NCBI RefSeq assembly: GCF_006337165.1
Contig: NZ_CP040896.1
Coordinates: 2,542,001-2,606,000 of the forward strand
Source: Hymenobacter jejuensis
GTDB lineage: Bacteria; Bacteroidota; Bacteroidia; Cytophagales; Hymenobacteraceae
Direction of reading: 5' to 3'
DNA length: 64,000 nucleotides
Shown here: positions 25,041-35,039 of the stretch, one piece after another
Numbering within the stretch: position 1 is the stretch's first letter
Layout of the letters: each line of letters starts with the position of its first letter
Notes under the pieces: generated by a model
What the model was told of the DNA's origin: nothing
The model's database searches: none
Seen by the model: only the letters and a program-made list of their open reading frames with translations
Translations under genes and position numbers: made by a program

Positions 25041-26345
25041 TTATCGGGCGCTCTCCAGGGCACTCTCGGCGAGTTGCTCTTCCGCGGCCGCATCGGTTAG
25101 TTCGGCGGAGGTTTTGCGACCGTGGCGACGGTCCAGCCAGTTCATAACCGGCGTGGCCAGCGTACCGTGCAGCACCACCGACACCAAAACGGTAAACCCC
25201 AAGATCGACCAGAGCTGGCGGGCATCGGCGAAATCGGCTTTGTCGAGGGCGAAGGCCAAGTAAAAAATAGAGCCAATGCCGCGAATGCCGAAAAACGAGA
25301 TGACGCCGCGCTCAGCCCACGTTACCCGCTTCGAGCGGGCCAGGGTGAGCATTCCGCCCACGGGGCGCAGCACCAAAATCAGCAGCAGCGACAGCCCGAC
25401 GCCGGCCCAGGTAAGCGACGACAGCAAGCCGCTGACAATGGCGCCGCCAAGCAAGATCAGAATCACGACGATGAGCAGCCGCTCGAGTTGGTCGGTGAAG
25501 GCGTGCATTTGCTTGTGGTACTCGTGCTTGCGCTCGTAACTGCGCAGCGTTACCGCCGCAATAAACACGGCTAGAAACCCATAGCCGTGCAGCAGTTCCG
25601 TTACGCCGTACGTGGTCAGGGTAACCGCCAGCGCGATAAATCCATACGCTGCCGCCTTAATACTCACGCGCTTGGGCAGGCTAAAAATCAGGTAAGCCAA
25701 CAGCTTGCCCGACAGCCACCCCAGAAACAAGGCAGCCACAGTCCGGTACAGAATATCCATCCAGAGCCAGTGGATAATCCGGTCGGCGAGGGGCGCGGCG
25801 GCCACCGGCAGTAACGCCAGAGCCAGGTACACAAACGGAAAGGCGAGGCCGTCGTTCAGCCCGGCCTCACCAGTAAGAGAAAAGCGCACATTGTCTTCCT
25901 GGCCCTCGCCCGGATCGCCCACCTGCACGTCGCCGGCCAGCACCGGATCGGTGGGAGCCAACGAGGCCGCCAGCAGCACCGCCGACGCCGGCGCCAGTCC
26001 CAGCAGCCAACCCGCCACTGTAAACCCGGCAATGGTCAGCACCATCAGCACCAGCACGAGCAGCAGCGGCGTGCGCCACGTGCGCAGGGAAAACGGCCTG
26101 TCGATTTTGAGGCCGGTGCCCGTGAGCGCCACAATCACGCACAGCTCGGAGAGGTGCGTAACCAGTTTGGGATGTTGAAACGGATCGGCGGCGGGCATGC
26201 CCAACGGCAGCCAGTACACCAGCATGCCGAGCCCAATGTAGAAAATGGGGTACGACAGCGGGTATTTTTCCAACAGCGAGGGCAGCCAAGCCACTCCCAA
26301 AATAGCGATCCCCATCAGGACCATCACAATATTGTAAACTGACAT
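25041..26345 (-). CDS. Na+/H+ antiporter, CPA1/NhaP-like
   Basis: A 434-residue membrane protein with about twelve hydrophobic helices. The transport core shows SLAPTDPVLAGDVQVGDPG and RFSLTGEAGLNDGLAFPFV; the ND pair of GLNDG and the SLAPTDPVL stretch are the ion-binding region of CPA1 exchangers. A later FFGIRGIGSIFYLAFAL matches the conserved arginine helix. The protein would exchange cytoplasmic Na+ or K+ for H+ to regulate pH or salt stress. It has a short hydrophilic C-terminus (TSAELTDAAAEEQLAESALE) and no regulatory domain. It is 199 bases downstream of the YitT gene on the same strand. Confidence 0.9.
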   Translation of the reverse strand: MSVYNIVMVLMGIAILGVAWLPSLLEKYPLSYPIFYIGLGMLVYWLPLGMPAADPFQHPKLVTHLSELCVIVALTGTGLKIDRPFSLRTWRTPLLLVLVLMVLTIAGFTVAGWLLGLAPASAVLLAASLAPTDPVLAGDVQVGDPGEGQEDNVRFSLTGEAGLNDGLAFPFVYLALALLPVAAAPLADRIIHWLWMDILYRTVAALFLGWLSGKLLAYLIFSLPKRVSIKAAAYGFIALAVTLTTYGVTELLHGYGFLAVFIAAVTLRSYERKHEYHKQMHAFTDQLERLLIVVILILLGGAIVSGLLSSLTWAGVGLSLLLILVLRPVGGMLTLARSKRVTWAERGVISFFGIRGIGSIFYLAFALDKADFADARQLWSILGFTVLVSVVLHGTLATPVMNWLDRRHGRKTSAELTDAAAEEQLAESALESAR

Positions 26346-26544
26346 AGGTCGTCGTTAACGCATTAAAAGTCAGTTGATTGTGGCGTATTTATTCTTGCCA
26401 TCCATTGGCATGCCACTTCAAACTGGTCGCCGCCGCAGTGGGGCGAGCGCCGCAGTAGGGCCGTATACGGCGAGCCGGCACAAAAGCACAACAATTACTC
26501 TTGTGCCGACTGTGGGCTTACCGCGTGTCTTGCGAGGCCGGCGC

Positions 26545-27528
26545 TTAGTGCAGCGGCCGCTTTTTTACTAGGCCGCCTTTGGTATCGCGCACGCTGTGCA
26601 TTACGACAAAGGCCTGATTATCAATCTTGTTGATCTCGTCGGTGAGCTGGGTTACCTCCAAGCGCGTGACTACCGTAAAGATGACGTCGATGGCTTCTTG
26701 GTTGTGACCCCGGGAGCCGTAGCCGCGCTTGCCTGAGTAGATGGTGGCCCCGCGGCCGAGCTTTTCCGTGACCATCAGGCGGATGGCCTCGCTCTGCGAG
26801 GAGATAATCGTGACGCCGGTGTATTCCTCGATGCCTTCGATGATGAAATCCATCGTTTTGGCCGCCGCCAGATACGCCAAGATCGAGTACAAGGCCGTTT
26901 CGACGGACAGCAGCAAGGCCGCCGCCCCAAAAATCAGGATGTTGATGACCAGCACCACATCGCCCACCGACAGGGCCGTGCGCTTGCTCACGTACACGGC
27001 CAGCACCTCGCTGCCGTCCAGCACGGCCCCGCCGCGCACCGTCAGCCCGATGCCTGCTCCCAAGAAGAAGCCGCCAAACACGGCAATCAGCAGTTTGTCC
27101 TGAGTGAGCGTAGGAAACGACACCACCAGCAGCACCAAGGCCAGCGCCAGAATGGTGGCTAAGGTCTTGAAGGCAAACCATTTGCCCAGCTGAAAATACC
27201 CCAGAATGATGAATGGGATGTTAATCAGTACAATCAGGATGGATAGCGATATGCCTGTTAACTGACTCACTAACAGAGATATACCCGTAACGCCGCCGTC
27301 GATAAACCCGTTGGGCAACAGGAACGCTTTCAGGCCGAGCGCGGCCGAGAAAATGCCGGCAACCAGCATCGCAACCTGAATCAGCTGGCGCTTGATCCAC
27401 CAGCCGGCAAAGGGAAATACCCAGTTTTCCGGGGTTGGCGGAGCAGAAGGAACAGGCAAACGGCTGGACGCACCGACCGCCCGTTTTTTTTCCGTCAGGC
27501 GGTGCATCAAAAGTTGTTGAAGAAACAT
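26545..27528 (-). CDS. YitT family membrane protein
   Basis: A 327-residue protein. After a basic N-terminal tail, five to six hydrophobic helices (residues about 50-230) form the YitT membrane domain, with FLLPNGFIDGGVTGISLLVS and VRGGAVLDGSEVLAVYVSKR as its two repeated halves. A C-terminal DUF2179 domain follows (about 240-320: GVTIISSQSEAIRLMVTEKL, RGATIYSGKRGYG). The transported substrate is unknown. A start at 27504 (MHRLTEKK) is also possible. A 199-base gap separates it from the antiporter downstream. Confidence 0.92.
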   Translation of the reverse strand: MFLQQLLMHRLTEKKRAVGASSRLPVPSAPPTPENWVFPFAGWWIKRQLIQVAMLVAGIFSAALGLKAFLLPNGFIDGGVTGISLLVSQLTGISLSILIVLINIPFIILGYFQLGKWFAFKTLATILALALVLLVVSFPTLTQDKLLIAVFGGFFLGAGIGLTVRGGAVLDGSEVLAVYVSKRTALSVGDVVLVINILIFGAAALLLSVETALYSILAYLAAAKTMDFIIEGIEEYTGVTIISSQSEAIRLMVTEKLGRGATIYSGKRGYGSRGHNQEAIDVIFTVVTRLEVTQLTDEINKIDNQAFVVMHSVRDTKGGLVKKRPLH

Positions 27529-27717
27529 GTAACTATTGGTAGGTCAAGGTCTGGATTCTTGTCGGACCACGCTTTGTGGCTTAATGGCCTTGTTGCAAAG
27601 CGCTGATTGACAAGATGATACCCCGTAATGAAACAAACACGAAAAGGTAGCTGCCGCATCTCCTGACCCTAGTAAGAGGACGCTGGGAGCGCGGCACCTG
27701 CAAGAGGTGGTTTGTAG

Positions 27718-28188
27718 TTAGGGGGCGTTCGGCGAAAGGGCCGTCAGCAGCAGCCGGACCCGAAAATAGTTGGGCAGGGCCGTGGGCCGCGGCGCCGGTA
27801 CCAGTGCCGCGGCTACCCACGTGGGGGCAAACCCCGGTAGCAAGGGCACGAGCGCCGGACCAAGCCCGCCGAGCGGCAGCGGTCCGGGCTCGGGCGGGGC
27901 GACGGCCTCGCGGTTGAGCTCCGAGCCGCTAGTTAGTTGAGCCGGCTGAGCAGAATTCTGCTCGTGGGCACGTACGACCGTTGCCGGTACGGTAGCCTTG
28001 CCAGCCGCCAGCACCCGTTGCTGACTCAGACCGGCCGCCCACAGCAAAATGGCGAGCAGCGGGAGGCGCAAACGAGGCAGTATGGAGGCGAAGTGTAGCA
28101 AGCGAAACCGGATAGCGGAATATGTATATACGCAGATTCTCTGAATTTTAACCACCAGTTGTGCTGCGCTGGTTCCCTGCTTCGGCAT
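27718..28188 (-). CDS. Hypothetical exported or membrane-anchored protein
   Basis: Not recognised; a 156-residue open frame. A basic start (MPKQGTSAAQLVVKIQR) leads to one hydrophobic stretch (LPLLAILLWAAGLSQQRVLA, about 42-61). The rest is proline/alanine-rich, of low complexity. It ends in a short conserved-looking PNYFRVRLLLTALSPNAP. The size, the hydrophobic segment and the C-terminal motif are the only support. If it is real, the product is probably periplasmic with a single anchor. It lies between YitT and the tRNA on the minus strand. Confidence 0.5.
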   Translation of the reverse strand: MPKQGTSAAQLVVKIQRICVYTYSAIRFRLLHFASILPRLRLPLLAILLWAAGLSQQRVLAAGKATVPATVVRAHEQNSAQPAQLTSGSELNREAVAPPEPGPLPLGGLGPALVPLLPGFAPTWVAAALVPAPRPTALPNYFRVRLLLTALSPNAP

Positions 28189-28232
28189 CTTGACGAAGCG
28201 TTACTGAAGAAGCCAAATTACGGCCGGAACAA

Positions 28233-28266
28233 AAAAACCTTCCTTACGAAGCGTAAAGAAGGTTTT
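28233..28266 (-). terminator. Terminator downstream of tRNA-Arg
   Basis: Read on the minus strand, AAAACCTTC pairs with GAAGGTTTT around a short loop and runs into T residues. One mismatch lies in the stem. It immediately follows the 3' end of the tRNA gene. Confidence 0.7.
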
Positions 28267-28268
28267 AG

Positions 28269-28340
28269 TAGCCCCGGCGGGAATCGAACCCACATCAAAA
28301 GTTTAGGAAACTTCTATTCTATCCGTTGAACTACGGGGCC
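28269..28340 (-). tRNA. tRNA-Arg(CCU)
   Basis: A 72-base cloverleaf on the minus strand. Acceptor arm GGCCCCG pairs with CGGGGCT (one G-U), the D-stem is GTTC/GAAT, the anticodon stem GAAGT/ACTTT holds loop TTCCTAA, and the T-stem GTGGG/CCCGC carries TTCGATT. Anticodon CCU reads the arginine codon AGG. CCA is not encoded. The terminator at 28233 follows its 3' end. It is the only RNA gene recognised in the window. Confidence 0.95.
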
Positions 28341-28473
28341 AGCAGCGGGAAGTAATACAAAGGTAGCCCGAAAGCCGCCTCTCTCCCAAACCCCGCGGCT
28401 TGCCGACCGCGTATAGCGACCTAACTTGCGGCTTGCTTTCCCCTCCTCTATTACTGTCGACCTTCCGTTTTTT

Positions 28474-29655
28474 ATGGGCTTACTCGACGATTTGCGCGCC
28501 GCGCGCCGTGCTGCGGGTGGCCGCTGGAAAACGCCGAACCCAGGCACCGACTACATGGTGCCGGCCCTGCTGTTCATTCCGGATATCAGTGGTTTTACGC
28601 GCTTCATCGAGGCTTCCGGGAGCCGCTTGGCGCCGTATCTGATTGCCGATTTGCTCGAGATCCTGATCGAAGCCAATTTGCTGGATATGCAAGTGAGTGA
28701 AATTCAGGGCGATGCGATTTTGTTTTATCGTTTGGGGCCGCCGCCGTCCATCGCGGATATGGTGATGCAGTGCCGCCGCATTTTTCTGGATTTTCAAAAT
28801 TATTTGCGCCTCGTGGAGCGTGACACCGACTCCGACCTGGGCGCCGCCCTGCGCAACAACGACCTCACGCTCAAGATCATCGTGCACTACGGGCGCGTGA
28901 GCATCGCCCAGATTCGGGAGCATACCAAACTCATGGGCCGCGACCTGATTGTGGTGCATCGCTTGCTCAAAAACGATGTGACGGGTAGCGAATACGCCCT
29001 GTTTTCCGAAGACTACCTCCAAACCCAAACGCCTGCCGACATCACTCGCAGCTTCACCTGGACGCGGCTGCTGCGTGGCAGCACCGTCTACGAGCATCTG
29101 GGACGCATCGAGTATCGCTACGCCCACCTCACGCCGCTGCGCCAACTGCTCGAAAGTGCCGATGCCGGCCCTTCGCCCAGCGGCCAGCAGAGCAACGCGT
29201 TGCAGGTGCGGCGGGCCATTCGGGTGCCGGCTTCCTATGCGCTACGCGTCATCAGCAACTTTCGGCTGCGCTCCCGCTGGATGCAGGGTGCTACCGGCGT
29301 GCTCTACGACCTGACCAAAGCCGGCCGCCTCGGCACCAGCTACAAAGTCGATCTCAACCGGGGCCAGATCGACTTTCAGGCCGTGCAACTATTTGAGGAT
29401 GAGGAAGAACGCACGGAATACGTCGAGAAGATCTCGCTGTTTCGGGTGTTTCCCAACTCGCTGCTGTTCTATTTCATTCAGCCCGTCGATGCCCATTCCT
29501 GCCTCGTGACCTTGGAGTTTCGCTACGGGCATGTGGTGGGGAGCCGGGTAGTGCAGTTTGGGCAGCTTCGGCGGATGCACCGGTTTTTGGGCGCCTCCAT
29601 CCGACAGTTGGCCGCCCTCTGCGAACGCATGAACAGAAAACAGCTAAGCAGATAA
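28474..29655 (+). CDS. DUF2652 (class III cyclase-like) protein with SRPBCC C-terminal domain
   Basis: A 394-residue soluble protein from ATG 28474. The N-terminal part (about 30-200) follows the class III nucleotide cyclase fold: FIPDISGFTRF matches the F-x-D-I-x-G-F-T strand with a metal-binding Asp (D37), EIQGDAILFYR supplies the second (D80), and HYGRVSIAQI/MGRDLIVVHRLLK matches the later cyclase segments. The C-terminal part (from about 230, RRAIRVPASYALRVISNF) resembles an SRPBCC lipid-binding fold. Both metal ligands are kept, so a cyclase activity is possible but unproven. Its nearest possible target is the HD/PycTM-like gene 8 kb away, which is a speculation. Confidence 0.8.
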   Translation: MGLLDDLRAARRAAGGRWKTPNPGTDYMVPALLFIPDISGFTRFIEASGSRLAPYLIADLLEILIEANLLDMQVSEIQGDAILFYRLGPPPSIADMVMQCRRIFLDFQNYLRLVERDTDSDLGAALRNNDLTLKIIVHYGRVSIAQIREHTKLMGRDLIVVHRLLKNDVTGSEYALFSEDYLQTQTPADITRSFTWTRLLRGSTVYEHLGRIEYRYAHLTPLRQLLESADAGPSPSGQQSNALQVRRAIRVPASYALRVISNFRLRSRWMQGATGVLYDLTKAGRLGTSYKVDLNRGQIDFQAVQLFEDEEERTEYVEKISLFRVFPNSLLFYFIQPVDAHSCLVTLEFRYGHVVGSRVVQFGQLRRMHRFLGASIRQLAALCERMNRKQLSR

Positions 29656-29699
29656 CTAATTTATAATCAATTGATTACAAAGAGGTCTGAATCTGGGCT

Positions 29700-31874
29700 T
29701 TACAGCAGGCTGCGTAACAGGTTGCGGACTTCAGTGACGCTGGTCACGTGGAAGCGGGCCAGCGAACGCGGCATGATTCCCACCTTCACGGTATAGGCCT
29801 CCGGTGGCATGGCCCCGAAGGTATCTTCGTCGGTGCGGTCGTCGCCGATGGCCAGGATGAAATCGGGCTGGTAGGTGCTGAGCCAGCGCGCCGCGGCCGT
29901 GCCTTTGTGAATGCCCGCATTCTTAATTTCGACGACTTTATTACCCTCCATGACCTGCAAATCGGTGTTGGCGGCCAGAAATGTGAGGTGACTCATTAAT
30001 TCCCGCGTCCGGATGGCGGCTAGGCCTGGGTCGGCGCGGCGGTAATGCCAGGCCAGCGAATAGTCTTTCTCCTCGATGAAGGCGCCGGCCGTGCGGTTGA
30101 CGTACAACTCCAGCACCGCACGCATGCTGTCCTTCCAGTCGGCTTTCAGATCCTGAAACATAGTCCAGTCCTGGCCGGCCGTGCGCAGCCACACGCCGTG
30201 TTCCGCAATGATGTCGAGCGGCAGATGCCCCAGCCACGCGGCCAAAGTCTCGCGGTCGCGTCCACTGATCAGCACCACCCGGTTCTGCGGAATGTCGGTC
30301 AGGGCGCGCAATAGCAGGCGCAGTTCCTGGTCGGGCTGGGCACGCTTCGGGTCGCGGTGAAAAGGAGCCAGCGTGCCATCGTAATCGAGCAGGAGCAAGC
30401 GCTGCGAGGCCTGCTCATACGCCTGCACCAGTTCCTGGCTAATCTTGGCATCGAGTAAGGTAGTGGAAAGGGTGAATTGCTGGCTTTTGCTTTGCGTTAA
30501 CTGGTTCATAAACAGATCAGTCCAGGCAAAAACGTCGTATTGGCGTACCAGTGCCTGCATCATCCGCATGCGTTGCACTTGCTCTTCTTCGGGCATGACC
30601 AACGCCTCGTGCATGGCCTCGGCCAGTTGGCCCATGTCCGTCGGGTTGATGATGAGAGCATCTGACAACTCACGGGCGGCGCCGGCCCGCTCACTCAAGA
30701 TCAGGACGCCGCGTTGGTCGGCTTTACTGGCAATGAACTCCTTGGCTACCAAGTTCATACCGTCGCGCATGGGCGTTACCAGGGCCACGTCGGCCATGCG
30801 GTAGAGCGTGGCCAGCTCATGCAACGGCAGCGAACGGTAGAAGTACTGAATAGGATTCCAGGAAATGGTACGGTACTGCGCATTAATGCGGCCGACCAAT
30901 TCATCAATTTCTTCTTTAAGTGATTGATATTGAGGTACTTGATCGCGAGAGGGTACCACTACCATAATTAGGCAGACTTGCCCGCGCCACTCGGGATAGC
31001 GCGTCAGGAGCAGTTCAAACGCCCGCAGCCGCTGGGCAATGCCCTTGCTGTAGTCGAGGCGGTCGATGGACAGGATCACGCGGGCGTCCTGCAAGGCTTG
31101 CCGGTATTCTTGCTCGTGCTGCCGGGCCTCTTCCGACGCCGCGGCTTGGGCATAGCGCTCGTAGTCAATGCCCATCGGGAAGGCATCAACCAGCACCGTG
31201 CGGGTAGCCGTTTCGATCCGGCCGTTCTGGCTGGAAAGCCCCAGTAGCTGCGACACCGAGCTCAGAAAATGGCGCATGTAGCCGAAGGTGTGGAACCCGA
31301 TGAGGTCGGCGCCCAGCATGCCCTGCAACAGCTCGGCCCGCCACGGCAGCGCTCGCAACAGCTCATAGGAAGGAAAGGGGATGTGCAGGAAAAAGCCGAT
31401 GGTGGCCTGGGGCCGCGCCTGGCGCAGCATCTGCGGCAGCAAGAGCAATTGGTAGTCGTGCACCCAGATGGTGTCGTCGGGGCCGGCCAGCTCCAGCACG
31501 GCCCGGCAGAATTTCTCGTTTACGGCCACGTAGGCCGCCCAGAAAGTGTCGTCGTAGACGGTGTATTGCGGGAAGTAATGGAAGGTGGGCCAGAGCGTCT
31601 CGTTGCTGAAGCCCTCGTAGTAATCCCGGATTTCGGTTTCGGTCAGAAAGACCGGGGCCATGCTGTCGGTGCGCAGCTGCTCGGTCACGAATTCCTGTTC
31701 GGCCACGTCCTCCACAAACAAGCCTGGCCAGCCCACCCACACATTGTTGTCGGCGCGGTAAATTGAGCCCAGGCCCGTGGCCAGCCCGCCTTCGCTGGGC
31801 TGAAACGTGAGGCCTTCTTCGGTGCGTAGTACTTTGGTAGGTAGGCGGTTAGAGACGATAATCGTTCGGGTCAT
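29700..31874 (-). CDS. Trehalose-6-phosphate synthase / phosphatase fusion
   Basis: A 724-residue bifunctional enzyme. The GT20 synthase comes first (1 to about 470): [56 protein letters not shown] and [12 protein letters not shown] phosphatase follows (about 490-724), with [13 protein letters not shown] near 496 and [14 protein letters not shown]. Together they make trehalose from UDP-glucose and glucose-6-phosphate, a stress protectant. The OtsA-OtsB order in one chain is common in Bacteroidota. It lies 297 bases downstream of a response regulator and all six genes above it point the same way, so it may be part of the Kai-linked block. Confidence 0.95.
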   Translation of the reverse strand: MTRTIIVSNRLPTKVLRTEEGLTFQPSEGGLATGLGSIYRADNNVWVGWPGLFVEDVAEQEFVTEQLRTDSMAPVFLTETEIRDYYEGFSNETLWPTFHYFPQYTVYDDTFWAAYVAVNEKFCRAVLELAGPDDTIWVHDYQLLLLPQMLRQARPQATIGFFLHIPFPSYELLRALPWRAELLQGMLGADLIGFHTFGYMRHFLSSVSQLLGLSSQNGRIETATRTVLVDAFPMGIDYERYAQAAASEEARQHEQEYRQALQDARVILSIDRLDYSKGIAQRLRAFELLLTRYPEWRGQVCLIMVVVPSRDQVPQYQSLKEEIDELVGRINAQYRTISWNPIQYFYRSLPLHELATLYRMADVALVTPMRDGMNLVAKEFIASKADQRGVLILSERAGAARELSDALIINPTDMGQLAEAMHEALVMPEEEQVQRMRMMQALVRQYDVFAWTDLFMNQLTQSKSQQFTLSTTLLDAKISQELVQAYEQASQRLLLLDYDGTLAPFHRDPKRAQPDQELRLLLRALTDIPQNRVVLISGRDRETLAAWLGHLPLDIIAEHGVWLRTAGQDWTMFQDLKADWKDSMRAVLELYVNRTAGAFIEEKDYSLAWHYRRADPGLAAIRTRELMSHLTFLAANTDLQVMEGNKVVEIKNAGIHKGTAAARWLSTYQPDFILAIGDDRTDEDTFGAMPPEAYTVKVGIMPRSLARFHVTSVTEVRNLLRSLL

Positions 31875-32171
31875 AACGTACTTTACGGATGATACTCCCT
31901 AATACCTACGGAAGAAAATCCGATTCCGCCGTAAATCCGCCGGCCTCCGGTGCGGGTCCATGCCCGCAGAATCTGCTCGCAAATGCCGCGAAAAGGCCGG
32001 CCGATTCCAAGGCTCAGCGCGCCTCGCTGCGGATTGTCATCGCGCGGAGCGAGCGCAAGAGCCGTCTTTTGGCTTATTTATAAGTAATTGATAATAAGAT
32101 AATTATAAAATATAAATTATTGCACTGTAACCAGCCGAGCGGTTAACCAGCCCCCAACTGCTGCTTACCGA

Positions 32172-32594
32172 TTACGCCTTCGGCAGTTGGCGCGCGAAAT
32201 GCTTGCGCAGAATGCTGTCAATTTTTTCCTCGGTGAGCGGTTTGTTGACGAAGTCCGAGATGTTGAGGTGTTCCAGCCGTTGCACGTCTTGGGGGTGCAG
32301 CGATGTGGTAAGCATCACAATGACAATGGTTTGCCCCTGCGCAAACGGAAGCTGCGCGTACGCTTCCAGAAACTCGAAGCCGTTCATGATGGGCATTTTC
32401 ACGTCCAGCAGAATCAGCACGGGGCAATCGGGGGTGGCAGTGTGGCAGTGCTGCTGAAGCAGATCCAGCGCCTCCTGGCCATTGTTGGCGATCAGGAGCT
32501 TTTCGGTTACGGCTAAGCGCTTCAGTAGTAACTGATTAAGATAATTGGTGGTCTGATCGTCGTCAACCAGAAGCGCGCAAGTCAGCTTTTGCAT
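32172..32594 (-). CDS. Single-domain response regulator (CheY-like)
   Basis: A 140-residue receiver with no output domain. CALLVDDDQTTNYLNQLLL carries the acidic triad, LLDVKMPIMNGFEF the phospho-Asp, VMLTTSLHP the Thr and FVNKPLTEEKI the Lys. ATG 32594 (MQKLTCALL) is the start; the longer frame runs into the kinase gene. It lies 58 bases downstream of the PAS kinase on the same strand and is its likely phosphate acceptor. Without a DNA-binding domain it must act on a protein partner or pass phosphate onward. It may be the output of the KaiC-linked kinase. Confidence 0.9.
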   Translation of the reverse strand: MQKLTCALLVDDDQTTNYLNQLLLKRLAVTEKLLIANNGQEALDLLQQHCHTATPDCPVLILLDVKMPIMNGFEFLEAYAQLPFAQGQTIVIVMLTTSLHPQDVQRLEHLNISDFVNKPLTEEKIDSILRKHFARQLPKA

Positions 32595-32652
32595 GAAACG
32601 GAAAGTTGGGCGTAAACTATTGATTAATAAGGTTCTAATTTCAAGGCCAGCT

Positions 32653-34377
32653 TTAACGCCGGAAGTACACCGAGAACGTGGAGCCGATGTCGAGCTGGCT
32701 GGATACCTCGATCTTGCCGCCGGCATTTTCTACCATTTTCTTCACCATGTATAGCCCAATGCCGCTGCCATCGACGTGCGAATGAAAGCGTTGGAACATC
32801 GAGAACAGCTTGAGCTGATTGGAGGGCGTCAGGCCCAGGCCGTTGTCGTGGACTTCCAGCACCACGTAGTCGGCTTTGGTGTGGCAGAGCAGGCGCACTT
32901 CGGGCACGCGGCCGGGGGCGCGGTACTTGAGGGCATTGCTGAGCAGGTTGTAGATGACGCTGCGCAGATTTTTCTCGCTAAACGCAATGGCCGGGCAGGC
33001 TTCCACGTCCACGATGAGTTGCGCGCCGGAGGCTTGCACCAGGGGCGCCAAGTCGAGGGTAACTTCCTGAATAACATCGGCTAGCCGCATCCAGGCGGTG
33101 GGCTGCGCATGCTCCTTTTGCAGCTTCGACACTTCGGTCAGGTGCTCGATGGTGCGCTTGAAGCGGTCCACCGAGTCCTGAATCATGTTCATGATGGGCT
33201 CTACTTCCCCCGAGCGCTTCTCCTTGGGCAACTCCCACAGCAAGGCATGCAGCAACCCTTCGATGTTGCTGATCGGCGCTTTCAGGTCGTGGGAGGCCGT
33301 ATAGATGAAGTTATCGAGGTCGACGTTGGCGCGGCGCAGCTGCTCGTTGTTGTCCTGAAGCTGCCGTTGGGCCTGGTCGATGCGTTCGAGAGCCAGCTTG
33401 TGCTCGTGAATGTCGGTGCAGGTGCCTATCCACTCGATGATGTGGCCCTGCTCATCGTAGGAAGGCAGGGCGCGGCCCAGCATCCAGCGGTAGTCGCCGT
33501 CTTTGTTGCGGAAGCGGTATTCCATTTCAAAGGTGGCGCCCGTGCGCAAGCAGGTTCGCCAGCGCACATCGGCCGGGCCGTGGTCGTCGGGGTGCAGGTG
33601 TTCCAGCCAGCGGATGTCGTTTGTTTCGGCTGATTCCCGACCGATAAAGCTAAACCAGCGCCGGTTCAGCGATGTGTTCACGCCTTCGGGGCTGGCCGTC
33701 CAGGCGATGTGCGGAATGCCTTCCAGCATGCGGTTGGCTTCGGCCGCGGCTTGCTCACTCACCAGGCGCGCGGCTTCCTGCCGTTTCAGCTCCTCATTTT
33801 TGCGGTCGATGACGGCGTTCTGCTCCGCTACCTGGGCCTGGATGGTGTTGATCTTGCGCTGCGCCGATAAGTCCGTGACAATCACGGCCAATACGGAAGC
33901 GCTGTTGAAGGTGAGCACGTTCATCGAGAGCGCAAACGGCACCAACACACCGGCATACGTCATGAGTGGCAACTCACCTTTGGCCTTACCCACGGCCCAG
34001 CCGCTTTCACACAGGGTAGTCCAGTAAGTCCGAAATTCGGCGGGCACAAAGCGGTCGAAGGTACCGCCAATCATTTCTTCCAGCGCCCGATCCAGCAGCT
34101 CGGCCATGCAGGCGTTGCAGTACAGCACGGTGGCGTCTTCGCCGAGCAGCAGCGCGCCTTCGTTCATCTGCTCAATGAGCGTGCGGTAGCTTTGGTCGGC
34201 GCCTTCCAAAGTGAAGATGCGCGGGCCATCGGCACCCTGTACAGCCAAGGCATCTACCGCTCCCGTCCGAATGGCAGTAATCAGCTCTTCGGCTTCCAGA
34301 AGTTGCAGGCGCAGCTCCTCGTTTTCGCGGGCTAGCGCAGCGGCAGTAGGCACAGAAGCTTCATTCATTGGCACCAT
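32653..34377 (-). CDS. PAS-domain sensor histidine kinase
   Basis: A 574-residue cytoplasmic kinase without transmembrane segments. A coiled N-terminus (LARENEELRLQLLEAEELI) precedes two to three PAS domains (about 60-180 and 210-330; IEWIGTCTDIHEH closes the last). The phospho-His is residue 363 in YTASHDLKAPISNIEGLL. The ATPase domain ends the protein (VHDNGLGL, VDGSGIGLYMVKKMVENAGG). ATG 34368 overlaps the end of kaiB-1 by 8 bases, a mark of coupling; ATG 34377 would overlap by 17. It lacks the KaiB-like domain of cyanobacterial SasA. Together with the response regulator it probably forms the output of the Kai module. Confidence 0.92.
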   Translation of the reverse strand: MVPMNEASVPTAAALARENEELRLQLLEAEELITAIRTGAVDALAVQGADGPRIFTLEGADQSYRTLIEQMNEGALLLGEDATVLYCNACMAELLDRALEEMIGGTFDRFVPAEFRTYWTTLCESGWAVGKAKGELPLMTYAGVLVPFALSMNVLTFNSASVLAVIVTDLSAQRKINTIQAQVAEQNAVIDRKNEELKRQEAARLVSEQAAAEANRMLEGIPHIAWTASPEGVNTSLNRRWFSFIGRESAETNDIRWLEHLHPDDHGPADVRWRTCLRTGATFEMEYRFRNKDGDYRWMLGRALPSYDEQGHIIEWIGTCTDIHEHKLALERIDQAQRQLQDNNEQLRRANVDLDNFIYTASHDLKAPISNIEGLLHALLWELPKEKRSGEVEPIMNMIQDSVDRFKRTIEHLTEVSKLQKEHAQPTAWMRLADVIQEVTLDLAPLVQASGAQLIVDVEACPAIAFSEKNLRSVIYNLLSNALKYRAPGRVPEVRLLCHTKADYVVLEVHDNGLGLTPSNQLKLFSMFQRFHSHVDGSGIGLYMVKKMVENAGGKIEVSSQLDIGSTFSVYFRR

Positions 34378-34699
34378 CTGGGTTGGGTAGTAAGGGCAGC
34401 TGCAAGGCCGCCAATACCTGTTCGCGCTGCGAAAGATCGCCGACCAAGCGGCGCACCGGCAAGGGGTACCGCTTGATGAGCGTAGGCGCCGCGATGATTT
34501 GCTCCCGCTGGGCCAAGTTGGGTTGCTGGTAAATATCTACGATGAGCAGCTCGTACCGGCCTTTCAGGTACTGCTCACAGATTTCCTTGATGTTGCGGAC
34601 CGCCCGAGTGGAATTGGGCGTGGCGCCGGTGATGTACAGGTGAAGCACGTAATCGGGCTCTGCTGAAATAGGGGATTCTTCTGATTCCGTGGCTTCCAT
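34361..34699 (-). CDS. kaiB: KaiB family protein (copy 1)
   Basis: A 112-residue KaiB-like protein. The thioredoxin-like core shows YVLHLYITGATPNSTRAVRN, YELLIVDIYQQPNLAQREQI, AAPTLIKRYPLPVRRLVGDL and SQREQVLAAL, the KaiB signature throughout, after an acidic N-terminal tail of about 16 residues. In cyanobacteria KaiB binds the KaiC ring and senses or resets its phosphorylation. It is the more diverged of two tandem copies and ends 8 bases inside the next kinase gene. Copy 2 lies 9 bases upstream. Confidence 0.9.
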   Translation of the reverse strand: MEATESEESPISAEPDYVLHLYITGATPNSTRAVRNIKEICEQYLKGRYELLIVDIYQQPNLAQREQIIAAPTLIKRYPLPVRRLVGDLSQREQVLAALQLPLLPNPDGANE

Positions 34700-34708
34700 T
34701 CGGGCGGG

Positions 34709-34999
34709 TTATTTGAGATCAATCGGCCGGATATCCAGCCCAACCAGCACCCGTTCTTGGTTGGACAAGTCGCCGATGATCTTCCGGATGGGTACGGGTA
34801 CTTTCCGCACCAGGGTCGGGATGGCCAAGATCTGATCGCCCTCCGCTAATTGTGGATGTTGCAGTAAATCAATTACTTCCAGTTTATAACGTCCCTTCAG
34901 ATACGTCTCGCAGTATTTTCTCAGATTGGCCAGGGCGGTCACTGATTTGGTAGTTTGGCCGGCTACGTATAGCCGTAGCTCCCAGGTTTCGTCTTCCAT
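34709..34999 (-). CDS. kaiB: KaiB family protein (copy 2)
   Basis: A 96-residue protein, close in length and sequence to cyanobacterial Kai[58 protein letters not shown] and ERVLVGLDI. The [13 protein letters not shown] stretch matches the KaiC-binding region. The start at 34999 (MEDETWEL) is taken because the longer frame lies inside kaiC. It follows kaiC by 40 bases and precedes the other kaiB by 9, so the three are one transcript. Duplicated KaiB may give each copy a different partner. Confidence 0.93.
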   Translation of the reverse strand: MEDETWELRLYVAGQTTKSVTALANLRKYCETYLKGRYKLEVIDLLQHPQLAEGDQILAIPTLVRKVPVPIRKIIGDLSNQERVLVGLDIRPIDLK

Positions 35000-35039
35000 T
35001 ACGGGCGAGGTGTCGGTTAAGGTGTTCTTTTGCAAGGGA

